37,941 nt of DNA. It comes from a virus. The notes below the pieces were generated by a model. It made no database searches. It saw nothing but the letters and a program-made list of their open reading frames with translations, and was not told the origin of the DNA. Below, piece by piece: positions 16,870 to 25,526 of this stretch. The stretch spans positions 1 through 37,941 of the IMG/VR virus record IMGVR_UViG_3300032046_000089. One strand, written 5' to 3'. The position numbers and the translations under genes are program-made. Position 1 is the stretch's first letter, and the number at the start of each line of letters is the position of its first letter.

Positions 16870-19005
16870 TTACACCGCTGTGTCCACTGTTCTGATCGCT
16901 TGGACTAACAAACCCAACGCAGTGATCTCAGATTCGATTTCGAAGTGATTGTATCCATACTTCCGAACCTCGACCAAGCATGGCCTGGTCGCGATCTGGA
17001 TGATCTGGACGCTGACCGACGAAGCCGCCGAAACCTCATCGATGTATGGAATCAGACAAGTGTCACCGACAGCATACGCCTTCGCTGTCACGGGACTCAG
17101 ACCAGTCAATTGATTCCCAGAGATTCCAGAGTAGGAATACATGACGTATTGGGAAGTCTTCTCTCCCGACTTCTTCACCCAAATCGTTCCGCTCGCAGGT
17201 GTGTCAGCGGGAATCGGACCTACCAGATTCAGATAGCTGACTCCTGCCGAAGTTGTATCGACGCCTCCCATCATGTTCTCATCCGGATCTCCACCGGCTC
17301 CGGTCAACTTGAACAGCGCCACACGATCGCCAACGATCAATCCGGTGATTCGGAGGTTCTGGCGATTCGGGAGAAACTGGGTCGCGCCAGTAGAATCGAC
17401 GAGCTGCGCGTTGTTGATATCGGCATCAGTCATGCCGAGAATGAGAACACCTCTCGCTCCGAAGAAAGTCGTTCCAGGCATTTGGCCGAACGGAGCCTGT
17501 TCTGTGATTTCATAGCCGGTGTAGGCGGCGTTGTAAAAACGACCGCTGATTGGTGTGATTGCTCCCAATACGATTCGGCGAAGCTGATGGGTTGAATCTT
17601 TCCGAACGATGTACTTGCTCCGCTCGTAACATTGAGCCAAAGCCCGCGATTGACATTTGATCACAACATCCCAAGGAACCTCGCCCGCGCCGTTCTCGAG
17701 GTTGTAGAGCATCGTGTGAGCGACCGCGAAGGCGCCTGTCGTGGAAGCTTGCCAAGAGGGCGCTGCGGTCAACAAGCTCGTCGCAGTGGCCGCTCCACCA
17801 AGCGGATCGGAAAGAGCGTTCACAGCATTGAAGGTCCCGCTAACGTTCGAGAGATAGAGTCGGCCCGTAACGCCCGGACCGTTCGGGTCTTGGTCGACTC
17901 GCCGGATTGTTCCCGTCGCTCCAGAGACCGCTTGGGTTACAACCTGGCCGGCAGTGAAAGCCGTTGTCTGAGTTCCGAAAGAAATCTGAGCGAGAAGCGA
18001 TACCACATGAGACGAAGCGAAGCTCCCTTCGACGTTGCCAAGCGTGAAGGTTCCGGAGACCGTCGTTCCTTTCTTCAGAATGACACCTGTCGCGTTGCTT
18101 GTCTGATCCCACAAAATTTTGTAGTCGTCCAAGCCCGAGCCAGTTCCCGATCCATAGTTGATTGTCCCATTCACGAAAGCGAAGAGAACGTCATCCCATG
18201 CTCCGACCGTTGCAAGCAGCGAAGCGTTCGACAAGTCGGGCCTGGTAAATACGGAGACCGGCGTCCTGGCGCCAGAGGAGAGATCGGCTTCAAAATATTT
18301 TCCCGAATCACCCCACTCTCGAATCCATCCATCGACCAATCCGGAGCTGATCAACGCTCCAGCTCTTTGGACATAGATCAAGATGTCGATGTTTCCGGTG
18401 CTCCACCAAGGCGAAATCTCAACTTCATTCTGTCGCAAGTAGATCGACGATCCGGCTTCGATTGTGCCGATCGTGTAAACTCCGGTGTAAACATCTTCGC
18501 CTGTTGCGCTTGCTCCCGCTGTCGTTCCTGTCCCGGTTCCACCAGTCACGGAGACAGTCTCGGACACATCGAAGAGGTCGTCTGTTGCGATACATCGGAT
18601 CCACCACATGCCAGCCGCGTTGTCATAGTAGAGAAGCGTTCCAGCGTCCCCTGTCGTTCCTCCCAAAACCGGCTTGCCAACATCGCCCGATACGCAACTC
18701 GTCGGAGCGGTGAAGGTCAGAAGGCGAATTCCGGTTGGATTGGTTGGATGGGTGTAGCCGGACGTTGTGATCGAACCCGTGCTCAGATACTTGACGGCAT
18801 CGGGAGTGATGAACCAGCCGTACACCATTCGATAGTCAACCGGCGTCAAAGCGACCATCGGGTATTTCTTGATCATTCGACCTTGGTCATCGGACAGATC
18901 TGCTGAAACCTTGTAAATCGTGTTTACAGGGTAAACAGAGCTTCCCGATATGTGGCGAAGCACTAGGTTGTCGATGTCGAATTCGAAATCGTCATAGGCG
19001 CTCAT
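16870..19005 (-). CDS. Large virion surface protein with repeated beta modules
   Basis: This 711-aa Gly/Thr/Ser-rich protein has repeated beta modules and no catalytic motif. At least two modules share the pattern G(D/A)xG(K/Q)xV...(S/T)G(D/A)(A/T)GT followed by a strand and GTF or GTG. One is SGDVGKPVLGGTTGDAGTLL (about 110-129) and another is FTAGQVVTQAVSGATGTIR (about 355-375). Such modules are common in phage decoration and fibre proteins. The N-terminal 90 residues and C-terminal 250 residues differ from the repeats and may be head- or neck-binding regions. The ATG at 19005 has GAGAGGG and overlaps the upstream stop. Role inferred as head fibre or appendage from position after the capsid genes. 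Confidence 0.78.
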   Translation of the reverse strand: MSAYDDFEFDIDNLVLRHISGSSVYPVNTIYKVSADLSDDQGRMIKKYPMVALTPVDYRMVYGWFITPDAVKYLSTGSITTSGYTHPTNPTGIRLLTFTAPTSCVSGDVGKPVLGGTTGDAGTLLYYDNAAGMWWIRCIATDDLFDVSETVSVTGGTGTGTTAGASATGEDVYTGVYTIGTIEAGSSIYLRQNEVEISPWWSTGNIDILIYVQRAGALISSGLVDGWIREWGDSGKYFEADLSSGARTPVSVFTRPDLSNASLLATVGAWDDVLFAFVNGTINYGSGTGSGLDDYKILWDQTSNATGVILKKGTTVSGTFTLGNVEGSFASSHVVSLLAQISFGTQTTAFTAGQVVTQAVSGATGTIRRVDQDPNGPGVTGRLYLSNVSGTFNAVNALSDPLGGAATATSLLTAAPSWQASTTGAFAVAHTMLYNLENGAGEVPWDVVIKCQSRALAQCYERSKYIVRKDSTHQLRRIVLGAITPISGRFYNAAYTGYEITEQAPFGQMPGTTFFGARGVLILGMTDADINNAQLVDSTGATQFLPNRQNLRITGLIVGDRVALFKLTGAGGDPDENMMGGVDTTSAGVSYLNLVGPIPADTPASGTIWVKKSGEKTSQYVMYSYSGISGNQLTGLSPVTAKAYAVGDTCLIPYIDEVSAASSVSVQIIQIATRPCLVEVRKYGYNHFEIESEITALGLLVQAIRTVDTAV

Positions 19006-19295
19006 GACACCCTCTCAATCTGAAGCGGGAGAACACAGTCCTCTTCCGCTTCCCTGTTCTCCTCATCTTGCGTCCAATCCACTGGCCGAGGGAAGAGCTT
19101 ATCCAGAAGTAGCAATCTCCTCAACTCCGAGCGTTCCGATGCGAGAAGATTTCTCCGAAGCAGAACGGGGGAAAAGCTCTCGATTTCTTGCTTCGATAGA
19201 AATTGAGCATGAATCCGCAGAAAGCTTTGTTCCTCCTCGCTCAGATCTGAAGCGCCCTTTGCCAGAATCGATTGGAGCTGTTCTCTTCTTTTCAT
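19002..19295 (-). CDS. Small helical protein, unknown
   Basis: This 97-aa protein starts at the ATG at 19295 with AGGAG six bases upstream, where the AG of the previous gene's TAG stop is part of the ribosome site. It is highly charged and helical (SEEEQSFLRIHAQFLSKQE, then NLLASERSELRRLLLLDKL) and ends LPLQIERVS. It overlaps the 711-aa gene by four bases. The composition suggests a small assembly or chaperone-type protein for the flanking large structural proteins; that is inference from position only. Confidence 0.75.
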   Translation of the reverse strand: MKRREQLQSILAKGASDLSEEEQSFLRIHAQFLSKQEIESFSPVLLRRNLLASERSELRRLLLLDKLFPRPVDWTQDEENREAEEDCVLPLQIERVS

Positions 19296-19304
19296 CGGAA
19301 TCTC

Positions 19305-22300
19305 CTACGGGTTTGCTGTATCTAGTATTTGAAGAATTGTTAGCGTCAACGGACTCATAAAACTAACGTATCCAGCCGTCTCGAATGGTTCGTAGTTCGG
19401 GGTGCTTGACCCCTTCCGAATCTCGGCCGATATGTAGACCAATTCCGAAGGAGAATCTGAAGGAACCTCCAAAATGATCTCCTCGTTTGTCACAGCCGAG
19501 TGATATCTTTCCGCCAACACGTTCCCATTGATGTCTCGCAGAATGTAGCTCGAGCCTGGGACAATTCCGTTTAGATTAACTTGAACCGTCTCAGTGATTG
19601 GATATTGCGCTAACTGGCTGGAAGCGTCCGTAGCACCGAAAACGTAGAAGCCAGCAATCGCGTTTGTTGGATCTGCCACAACGCAAGAAATCTCAAATTT
19701 GAGTTTGAACCCAAGGGTAGGAGATATCCCAGTCTCGGCTGCCAGATTCGCCGCAGTGCATTCCGTCCAAGCTCCAAATCCGCTGCCATTGTTCTTGTCG
19801 ATCTGATAGCGGATCCGATGATTGCCGAACCCGTAGGTTCCTCCGCTGACGTTGGTTCCGTTGATCTGAACAGCATCAGATGTGAAGCCGGTATAGCCGA
19901 GAATGTAGTGAGGCCAAGTGTAGACGATCTTATCGGTCAAGGCGATGACGTATAGAGATCCAGCCAGACTAAACGCGGGAGCGCCTCCGGTTATCTCGTA
20001 GGCTATGTTCGAAGGATACTCATCCATTTTCGGGGTGAAGAACAGTCCGATCTTCCCGCGAGTCGCAGAATGGAAGGCATCCCAGAAATGAGTTCCGAAA
20101 ACGCCAGTAAACACATTTTGAATAGGACCAGAGGCTCCAAACCCTCCGGTCGATGCGCCGCCGCCATAGAATCCTTTATATAAAACCATCTTTCCATTGG
20201 TTGAGCCCGACTGTCCTCCGACAAGAGTTGCGGCATTATTCTGTGAACAATTTTCAATCGTGTATCCTCTAGAAGAAATCTGAGTATAAAGATAAGTAGT
20301 ATTTCTTGAATTTGAGACATAGATTCTTTGTGTTTTGACACTTTGATCGAAGCCCGTGCCGGAAGCTATGTTGGTATAGGAAGTCTTGCTTCCAAGATCT
20401 AGCGCCGCGACTTGGGTTCCAATATTTCTCACTCTCAGACCGCGACAACCAAAAGTAACTATAAGATAGTTGTATGGCGCCACGATATCGGAAATGCCAG
20501 CGAAAAAGGATAGTCCATCCAATACACCGTCGGTCACTCCAGAAAAATAACAACAGTTAACTGGGTAGCTTGTATCTGTTGCTCCAAACAAACGATCGGC
20601 ATAAACAAGATCTGTGATTCTACACTTTGAAGTTCCAGCATAGTGAGTTCCACCAATCACAGTACATCTTTCTTCGGTTAGGGTTCCCATCCCAGAAACA
20701 TAGATAGTATTCGTAGTCCCGCCATACGCCCTAGGAGCCATTTGACCAACAACGTTGTCGGTAAGAATTGTCACCCCTTCAACATTCATACCGATGGCTA
20801 AAATATATACTTGCGAAGTCGTTGCTCCCAATCCGGTATAACGCCAGAACGAGCTATTTTTGATTTTCAATGTTATCACTGAGGAAAAACTTCCGGTAAC
20901 CGCATCGTAGCCAGTAACTCCATTTATTGGCTGACTGACGTGAACATCATCCAAAACAGAAGGCTCATTAAACTCATTTCCAACCAGATAAAACGAAAAA
21001 CACGAATGAGAAATATTCATCGACGTAGCTTGGTTCGCATATACATAGGCCGATAAACCACACATATACTCTATGTCTAACTCTCCTCCGCCAGTTGTTC
21101 GAACTTCCCAATGATCCGAATGAGCAGCTTCCCACAAATTGACATCCCAATTGGCGCTGCTAGATGTTCCAACCATCACATTGGGAATTCTGATATTGCA
21201 TCCAGAAGGAGGAAGATATCCGCAGTCGGCTCCGCCAGACGTTCCGCCTATTCGAATCAATCCGGTAGAGGTAACTTCGACAAATTTTCCTCTTAAGTCT
21301 ATCGGCATCGTTGCGGCAGCCCAGACCCCTATTCCGTTCGGCCAAAATTTATACACTCCGCTACTTGCTGCCGTCTCGATCCACACACCTGGGAAATAGT
21401 CCGATATGGGAAGCTGGAGTGTCTGTCGGCGATTACCATCTGTTTGGCCGACATAGAACCAATCGCCTCGAACTTGAAATGTGCCCAAATATGGATAGAT
21501 AACATCGTTGGCTCTCTCTCCAACGAAATGAATCCAGCCTCGCTGGCCTCCGGTCGCAGAATTGACAACAGCACTATTGTAGGCTGAACCATTGATAGAT
21601 AATGCTTCATCATCCACAAAGGTCCCAGTCTTCGAGCGGAGCTTGAACCAACCTGTAGCGGAGGAGCTGTTACCACAAACAGGCGCCGCTCCCATCGTAT
21701 CCCAAACGCCTATGATCTCGCCCGACGCTCCGCCGGCTCCATTCAACGTCTTTCCGAGAACACAAACCCTAGCTTGCGTTCCGAGCGGTCGAGTAGTGAT
21801 CGAAGTGTAGGCGCTAACCCGAGCACGAACCCAATAGGTTGTCACTCCGTTGACAGCGTAAGTTGTCCAATTCGTAGGAATCGAGAATTGAACCATCTTC
21901 CAGCCAGTGCTAGAAGGTTTGAATCCGGACGTGTCATCTCTCACGTTCGAGAGCGCCGTCCAATCCGACCCGTTCCAATACTCCCAAGTGATAGTCCATG
22001 TTCCCGCCCCGGCCGTTCCGATGTTCACCCAAAGGCGAGTGAATTGATAGTCGTGCCCGAAGTAGTAGGCGTCGTTGATAACGGGAACAGCAGGCAGGAG
22101 AGTCATATCGTTGGCTGTTGCGTTGTTCGATTCTGTCGTTTGATCCGTATAGGCCGGAGAATCGAAATATTGCGCGGAAGTGAGAGCCAATCCGTGGCTA
22201 CCAGAAGATCCGTCAAATGGCAGCCACCAAGTTTTCGATCCATCCAGCTTGAAGGTTCCGCCTTGCGAGCTTGTCGAGACAGCGGCCGAGCCAACAACGG

Positions 22301-22439
22301 CTGCTTGTTGTGCCCACCTATTATCGGAATCAACGGTCAGCACCGCGCCACTGTTGATCGTGATATTCTCGCCATGGAGCAAGCTTTGGTTAGCGGTGTC
22401 ATCGAGGTTGCCCGTCGTGCTGACTGTAATGTTCGCCAC
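19305..22439 (-). CDS. 1044-aa fibre- or spike-like virion protein
   Basis: This 1044-aa protein starts at a GTG (22439) with GAGGTGAG upstream. The first 45 residues resemble entry strands of a beta-helix. Residues 120-210 carry a module with YYFGHD, WEYWNGSDW and TYWVRARV, the same as in the J-like protein. Residues about 380-780 are rich in short strands with Asn, Gly and Ser (IRIPNVMVGTSSSANWDVN, LKIKNSSFWRYTG, GLRVRNIG). This is typical of a right-handed parallel beta-helix, as in receptor-binding tailspikes. The C-terminus (ISAEIRKGSSTPNYEPFETA) may be a separate cap. Codons in about 20200-21100 are AT-richer than in neighbours. It lies among head genes, so a head-fibre role is plausible; I see no catalytic motif. 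Confidence 0.8.
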   Translation of the reverse strand: MANITVSTTGNLDDTANQSLLHGENITINSGAVLTVDSDNRWAQQAAVVGSAAVSTSSQGGTFKLDGSKTWWLPFDGSSGSHGLALTSAQYFDSPAYTDQTTESNNATANDMTLLPAVPVINDAYYFGHDYQFTRLWVNIGTAGAGTWTITWEYWNGSDWTALSNVRDDTSGFKPSSTGWKMVQFSIPTNWTTYAVNGVTTYWVRARVSAYTSITTRPLGTQARVCVLGKTLNGAGGASGEIIGVWDTMGAAPVCGNSSSATGWFKLRSKTGTFVDDEALSINGSAYNSAVVNSATGGQRGWIHFVGERANDVIYPYLGTFQVRGDWFYVGQTDGNRRQTLQLPISDYFPGVWIETAASSGVYKFWPNGIGVWAAATMPIDLRGKFVEVTSTGLIRIGGTSGGADCGYLPPSGCNIRIPNVMVGTSSSANWDVNLWEAAHSDHWEVRTTGGGELDIEYMCGLSAYVYANQATSMNISHSCFSFYLVGNEFNEPSVLDDVHVSQPINGVTGYDAVTGSFSSVITLKIKNSSFWRYTGLGATTSQVYILAIGMNVEGVTILTDNVVGQMAPRAYGGTTNTIYVSGMGTLTEERCTVIGGTHYAGTSKCRITDLVYADRLFGATDTSYPVNCCYFSGVTDGVLDGLSFFAGISDIVAPYNYLIVTFGCRGLRVRNIGTQVAALDLGSKTSYTNIASGTGFDQSVKTQRIYVSNSRNTTYLYTQISSRGYTIENCSQNNAATLVGGQSGSTNGKMVLYKGFYGGGASTGGFGASGPIQNVFTGVFGTHFWDAFHSATRGKIGLFFTPKMDEYPSNIAYEITGGAPAFSLAGSLYVIALTDKIVYTWPHYILGYTGFTSDAVQINGTNVSGGTYGFGNHRIRYQIDKNNGSGFGAWTECTAANLAAETGISPTLGFKLKFEISCVVADPTNAIAGFYVFGATDASSQLAQYPITETVQVNLNGIVPGSSYILRDINGNVLAERYHSAVTNEEIILEVPSDSPSELVYISAEIRKGSSTPNYEPFETAGYVSFMSPLTLTILQILDTANP

Positions 22440-22442
22440 AAC

Positions 22443-22802
22443 TCACCTCGCCGAAGGGTCGAATCGACGCTTGCCGATTTTGACCATGGAGACTCGAACC
22501 GCTCGTTGTGCAGCGTGTACCATCAAAGTGATTCGCACGTCGTCCGCATAACACACCAATCGCTCTCCTCCTTTGATCTTCCTTTCCTGATCCGCTTCAA
22601 CTTTCTCAATCTCGAACCCGATTCTTTGGAATCCTAGCGGCTTCGTGAAAGAATACATGACACCCCGATCGGATATCGAGATGCCTGTGATTCGTTCCAC
22701 GAAAGCGGGGTTTTTCATTTTCTCAATCCACTCCCTCGTTTGGTCCACATCGGCAAAATCGATTGCTATCGTCAAGCCATCTGAAGTGTGAACATGCAAC
22801 AT
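22443..22802 (-). CDS. Unknown protein downstream of the capsid gene
   Basis: This 119-aa protein is started at the ATG at 22802 (MLHVHTSDGLTIAIDF) with AGAGGAG six bases upstream. The open frame extends to 22874, but that part would cover the intergenic gap without a ribosome site. It has an N-terminal beta strand pair, a helix with REWIEKMKNPAFV, then strands around GVMYSFTKPLGF, and ends in a basic tail (KIGKRRFDPSAR). I do not recognise the family. It is in the segment after capsid and a 105-aa protein, where head-decoration or head-completion genes lie. Confidence 0.72.
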   Translation of the reverse strand: MLHVHTSDGLTIAIDFADVDQTREWIEKMKNPAFVERITGISISDRGVMYSFTKPLGFQRIGFEIEKVEADQERKIKGGERLVCYADDVRITLMVHAAQRAVRVSMVKIGKRRFDPSAR

Positions 22803-22877
22803 GCCGAACTCCTCTTGAGCAATCGCCAAACGAGGAAAAAGAATGGAGGAGAGTATTTCATCTCCTCCACCCAACTA

Positions 22878-23195
22878 TCACTTAGCCTTCTTCACAATCT
22901 TTCGCTTCGCGGACTTTTCCACGATGGGAGCCGGCTCCGGTTCGGCCAGCTCGCCCTGCTCCACGGGAGGGGGAAGATCGGAGTCGTCCAATTCTGGCTC
23001 GACCACTTCCTCGACCATGGGCTCAGGAATCGGATCGACTACGGGCGCTATCTCTCGCACGGAAAATTCTTCTCGAGACTTGAAGAACGCGATTGATTGA
23101 TCGCCCTCTACGACTTGAGGGATATCTTTGACGAATAGCCGAGCACCTTTGCAATACGATGAACAGCCTCGAAGCTCTACGATAGCCTTGCGCAT
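22878..23195 (-). CDS. Small bipartite protein downstream of capsid
   Basis: This 105-aa protein starts at the ATG at 23195 with AAGGAT upstream. Residues 1-48 are a compact unit (GARLFVKDIPQVVEGD, then IAFFKSREEF). Residues 50-90 are acidic and Pro/Glu/Val-rich (VEEVVEPELDDSDLPPPVEQ) and probably disordered. The last 15 residues are basic (KSAKRKIVKKAK). A short ordered unit with a long acidic linker and basic tail occurs in proteins that bind capsid or DNA and act in head completion. That is inference; the family is not recognised. Confidence 0.75.
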   Translation of the reverse strand: MRKAIVELRGCSSYCKGARLFVKDIPQVVEGDQSIAFFKSREEFSVREIAPVVDPIPEPMVEEVVEPELDDSDLPPPVEQGELAEPEPAPIVEKSAKRKIVKKAK

Positions 23196-23232
23196 CTTGA
23201 GATCCTTTCCAAACGATGCACACGGTTAAGAA

Positions 23233-24420
23233 TCAGACGCCACGACCGACGTTCTTGCCCTTGACGATTGCGTCGGCCTCTTCAAACTGGACGGCGATCT
23301 TAGTGGTGATCGCGTACTGGTAGACTCCCTTGTAGATGTCGCGATCCTTCTCGATCCGGATGTCTCTGCCGATACCCATGATGAAATTCTGGAAGTGAGT
23401 CAGAAGAACCTGCGGATTCGCGGTGTAGGTCACTTTCACGGTGTCGCCGTCGCCGATGGCCGTGCCGCCACGCCGAGCCACGGTGCCTGCCGACTCGCTC
23501 ACGAGGTAGTCGGTGCTAGAGCTGTAGGCGCTCTCAGCCGTATCGAGGAGGGTGCTCTTGCTGACGACTACGCTGGAAACCGGAGCATACCGCAGAGCGG
23601 TCGCAGTCGTGCCACTGAGCACAACGTGCTGGACACATTGAGGCAGGAATTGGAGAAGGGGAACTTCGACGATCGGCACGCCATAGGGCGAATGGGCAGC
23701 GCCGCCAGCGGCGCTATCGCCGAGGCTCGTCGCACGGGTGGCCAACTTCTCGATGTAGAGCTGGGCCAGGTCGGGGGAGAGGAAGAACCGAAGAGCGGAG
23801 CGGTTCCGACGGAACTTGGTCGGAAGCTGGCGAAGCATGGAGCCGAACACGGTCAGGCCGATGTTCGCGCCTTCGGCATCGAGAACGTGACCGGAGTCGG
23901 CGAGCCGATTCCAACCATCGAACATGGAGAGATACTTGTCCTTGACGTACTTGGTTGTCGAACCGCCGTCCTTATAGTCGCTTTCGAGAATGGCCGGGCC
24001 GACGGTGTTACCGTGGATGTAGAGTTCCTCGATGTCGTTCGCCAATTGGCGAGCCATCATCTTGATGATGGAATCTTCGACGCTCTCGCCCTCGAGATTG
24101 ATCTCCTTGAACTCGTCGGAGATCTCGAACGGGAGGATGAGGCTTCTCGGAGTTAGAGAAATCTTCGAAGTCGTCAATCCACGACGGAGGCCAGGATCTT
24201 GCGCCTCTGTCTTCGGGAACGCCATTCTTCGGCCGATGCCGATCTTGTCGATATCCATCGACTCTTCGCGGAATCGCACGATGCGGGAATTGTTCTTCAG
24301 CACGCTCTCATCGATCACATAGTCGATGAATTTGTCGGCCTGCGCAGGATTCAACTTTCCAGCGGAAGCCAAGCCGTCGGTTGTGATGATTGCTTTCTGG
24401 ACCAGTTCTTCGTTCGTCAT
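23233..24420 (-). CDS. Major capsid protein (HK97 fold)
   Basis: This 395-aa protein is the major capsid protein. It follows the scaffold gene and has the HK97-type layout. An N-terminal helical arm (TNEELVQKAIITTDG) may be removed by the prohead protease. An E-loop region follows (FPKTEAQDPGLRRGLTTSK), then LTPRSLILPFEISDEFKEIN and a spine-helix segment (SIIKMMARQLANDIEELYIHG, given in two parts across 133-153). A C-terminal domain reads GVPIVEVPLLQFLPQC. The ATG at 24420 has AAGGAG upstream; the frame extends 16 residues further, but only through the ribosome site. Length is normal for uncleaved HK97-type capsid proteins. Confidence 0.9.
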   Translation of the reverse strand: MTNEELVQKAIITTDGLASAGKLNPAQADKFIDYVIDESVLKNNSRIVRFREESMDIDKIGIGRRMAFPKTEAQDPGLRRGLTTSKISLTPRSLILPFEISDEFKEINLEGESVEDSIIKMMARQLANDIEELYIHGNTVGPAILESDYKDGGSTTKYVKDKYLSMFDGWNRLADSGHVLDAEGANIGLTVFGSMLRQLPTKFRRNRSALRFFLSPDLAQLYIEKLATRATSLGDSAAGGAAHSPYGVPIVEVPLLQFLPQCVQHVVLSGTTATALRYAPVSSVVVSKSTLLDTAESAYSSSTDYLVSESAGTVARRGGTAIGDGDTVKVTYTANPQVLLTHFQNFIMGIGRDIRIEKDRDIYKGVYQYAITTKIAVQFEEADAIVKGKNVGRGV

Positions 24421-24449
24421 TTTCTTTTCTCCTTCGTTTTCTTTTCGTG

Positions 24450-25418
24450 TCACAGCACGCCGTTCCAAAGACTCTTCTTTACCTGCGCTCCGTCCGTCTT
24501 ATCGCCCGGAAGTTCCTTCGAATCGCTCCGGCTCTTCTCGAGCGTCTCGAGGCGCTTCTTCAGCTCGGCATTTTCTTCCTCGAGCTGCTTGGAAACCTTG
24601 CCCTCCGTTCCCAGCGGCTTCACTTCGGAAGCGGGAACGGAACCAAGGGGAAACTGGGAAAAAGAACTGACAACGGCCTTCGCAGCATCCGAATCGACAT
24701 CGTGGAGCAGATTCAATAGCTGGGTCACGACTTCTTTGACCGTCCCAGTTCGGGACTCAGTGAACTTCCGCGCTTTGCTGATCTCTTCGCCCTCTACTAT
24801 GATCGAGCCGTCTTCCATGATAGCGACGGCCAGGTTTTTCTTCATGCCCCTCTTCTTCTTTTCGGACGCCTCGACTTCCTCGTCGGGCGGAGCTTCCTCG
24901 GAAGGGTCGGGCTTGCCGGACTTCTTTTGGCTCTCGAGCCACGCGACGACTTCTTTGACCGCTTCGGACGGGAGACCCTTGCCCTTGAGACCTTGGAGCA
25001 TGCCAGCGACGGCCATCGGATTCATGGCCTTCTTCTTTTCTTGGCATTCCACCTCAGCGTCTTCCTCTTCCTCGTCGCCTTCTTCCTTCTTCTTTGGCTT
25101 GCCGGCCTTCTTCTTCGCGGCCTTGTCGGCTTCCTCGACTTCTTCCTTTTCCTCGTCTTCCTTCAACTTCGGCTTGCCGGCTTTCTTAGCCGCTTCCTTC
25201 TCGGCCTCTTCCTTGGCTTCGTCTTCCTTCACTTCGTCTTCCTTCACTTCGTCATCTTTCTTTGCTTTCACGACTTCGCTCCTTTCGTCGATAAACGCTC
25301 CCATGTCTTCCTCCGTCAAACGCTTGAGAACAAGAAATTGCCGCAGATTTGCAGCGCGATCAACCAGAGATACTTCCCGAACGTCAACGTCTAGAATTCG
25401 CCTTGTCTGATCTGCCAT
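24450..25418 (-). CDS. Scaffold-like head protein with Lys/Glu repeats
   Basis: This 322-aa protein lies between the protease fusion and the capsid gene, the usual scaffold position. Its first 35 residues (VREVSLVDRAANLRQFLVLK) match a segment often found at the end of XkdF/HK97-type prohead proteases ('EVSLVDxPAN'). Residues 50-130 are a low-complexity Lys/Glu/Asp/Ala region. It has repeated KEDEV units and two AAKKxGKPK units, like basic histone-H1-type tails set in an acidic context. A C-terminal coiled coil (LEEENAELKKRLETLEKSR, about 280-300) fits a dimerising scaffold. The ATG at 25418 has GGAGG upstream, with a conserved palindromic element further upstream. Confidence 0.8.
   Translation of the reverse strand: MADQTRRILDVDVREVSLVDRAANLRQFLVLKRLTEEDMGAFIDERSEVVKAKKDDEVKEDEVKEDEAKEEAEKEAAKKAGKPKLKEDEEKEEVEEADKAAKKKAGKPKKKEEGDEEEEDAEVECQEKKKAMNPMAVAGMLQGLKGKGLPSEAVKEVVAWLESQKKSGKPDPSEEAPPDEEVEASEKKKRGMKKNLAVAIMEDGSIIVEGEEISKARKFTESRTGTVKEVVTQLLNLLHDVDSDAAKAVVSSFSQFPLGSVPASEVKPLGTEGKVSKQLEEENAELKKRLETLEKSRSDSKELPGDKTDGAQVKKSLWNGVL
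25217..25261. repeat. Three 15-base tandem repeats in scaffold gene
   Basis: The plus strand reads CTTCGTCTTCCTTCA at 25217-25231 and again at 25232-25246, with a degenerate third unit at 25247-25261. The units encode the KEDEV repeats of the scaffold-like protein. A longer imperfect duplication encoding the AAKKxGKPK units lies at about 25075-25200. Such repeats expand and contract by slippage. Confidence 0.85.
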
Positions 25419-25433
25419 GGCTCCTCCGCTAAC

Positions 25434-25460
25434 CCGACTCTCTATTTACATCGTAAATAA
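25434..25460 (-). promoter_or_regulatory. Conserved palindromic leader element, copy 1
   Basis: In the 108-base gap upstream of the scaffold gene the minus strand reads TTATTTACGATGTAAATAG then AGAGTCGG. TATTTAC and GTAAATA form a perfect seven-base palindrome around three bases. The same element with small changes is at 6355-6380. The ribosome site and ATG follow 13-20 bases on. Further upstream, TTGACT and TAGTCT 16 bases apart (minus strand, roughly 25480-25515) could be a weak sigma70-type promoter. The rest of the gap shows nothing I can name. Confidence 0.5.
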
Positions 25461-25526
25461 GCATTGGCTGCAAACACACTCCTTCACTCCAAGACTATTG
25501 ATTCCCGAAATAAAGTCAAGCGACGT

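Noticed and set aside
17632-18906. Long plus-strand open frame (424 aa)
   Set aside because: It lies wholly opposite the 711-aa virion gene, is Arg/Ser-rich, and has no ribosome site or recognisable domain; it is a shadow of that gene.
18922-18936. GTTTACAGGGTAAAC as a third copy of the palindromic leader element
   Set aside because: It is inside the coding region of the 711-aa gene, the flank does not match, and the central bases differ.
24835-25035. Internal ribosome-like sites in the scaffold gene (before MKKNL and MNPM)
   Set aside because: The purine runs come from Glu/Lys codons and the spacing to ATG is only 1-3 bases.
24199-25410. Plus-strand open frame rich in Ser/Phe (403 aa)
   Set aside because: It is the antisense of the Lys/Glu-rich scaffold gene and capsid start; GAA/AAG codons read as TTC/CTT produce it.
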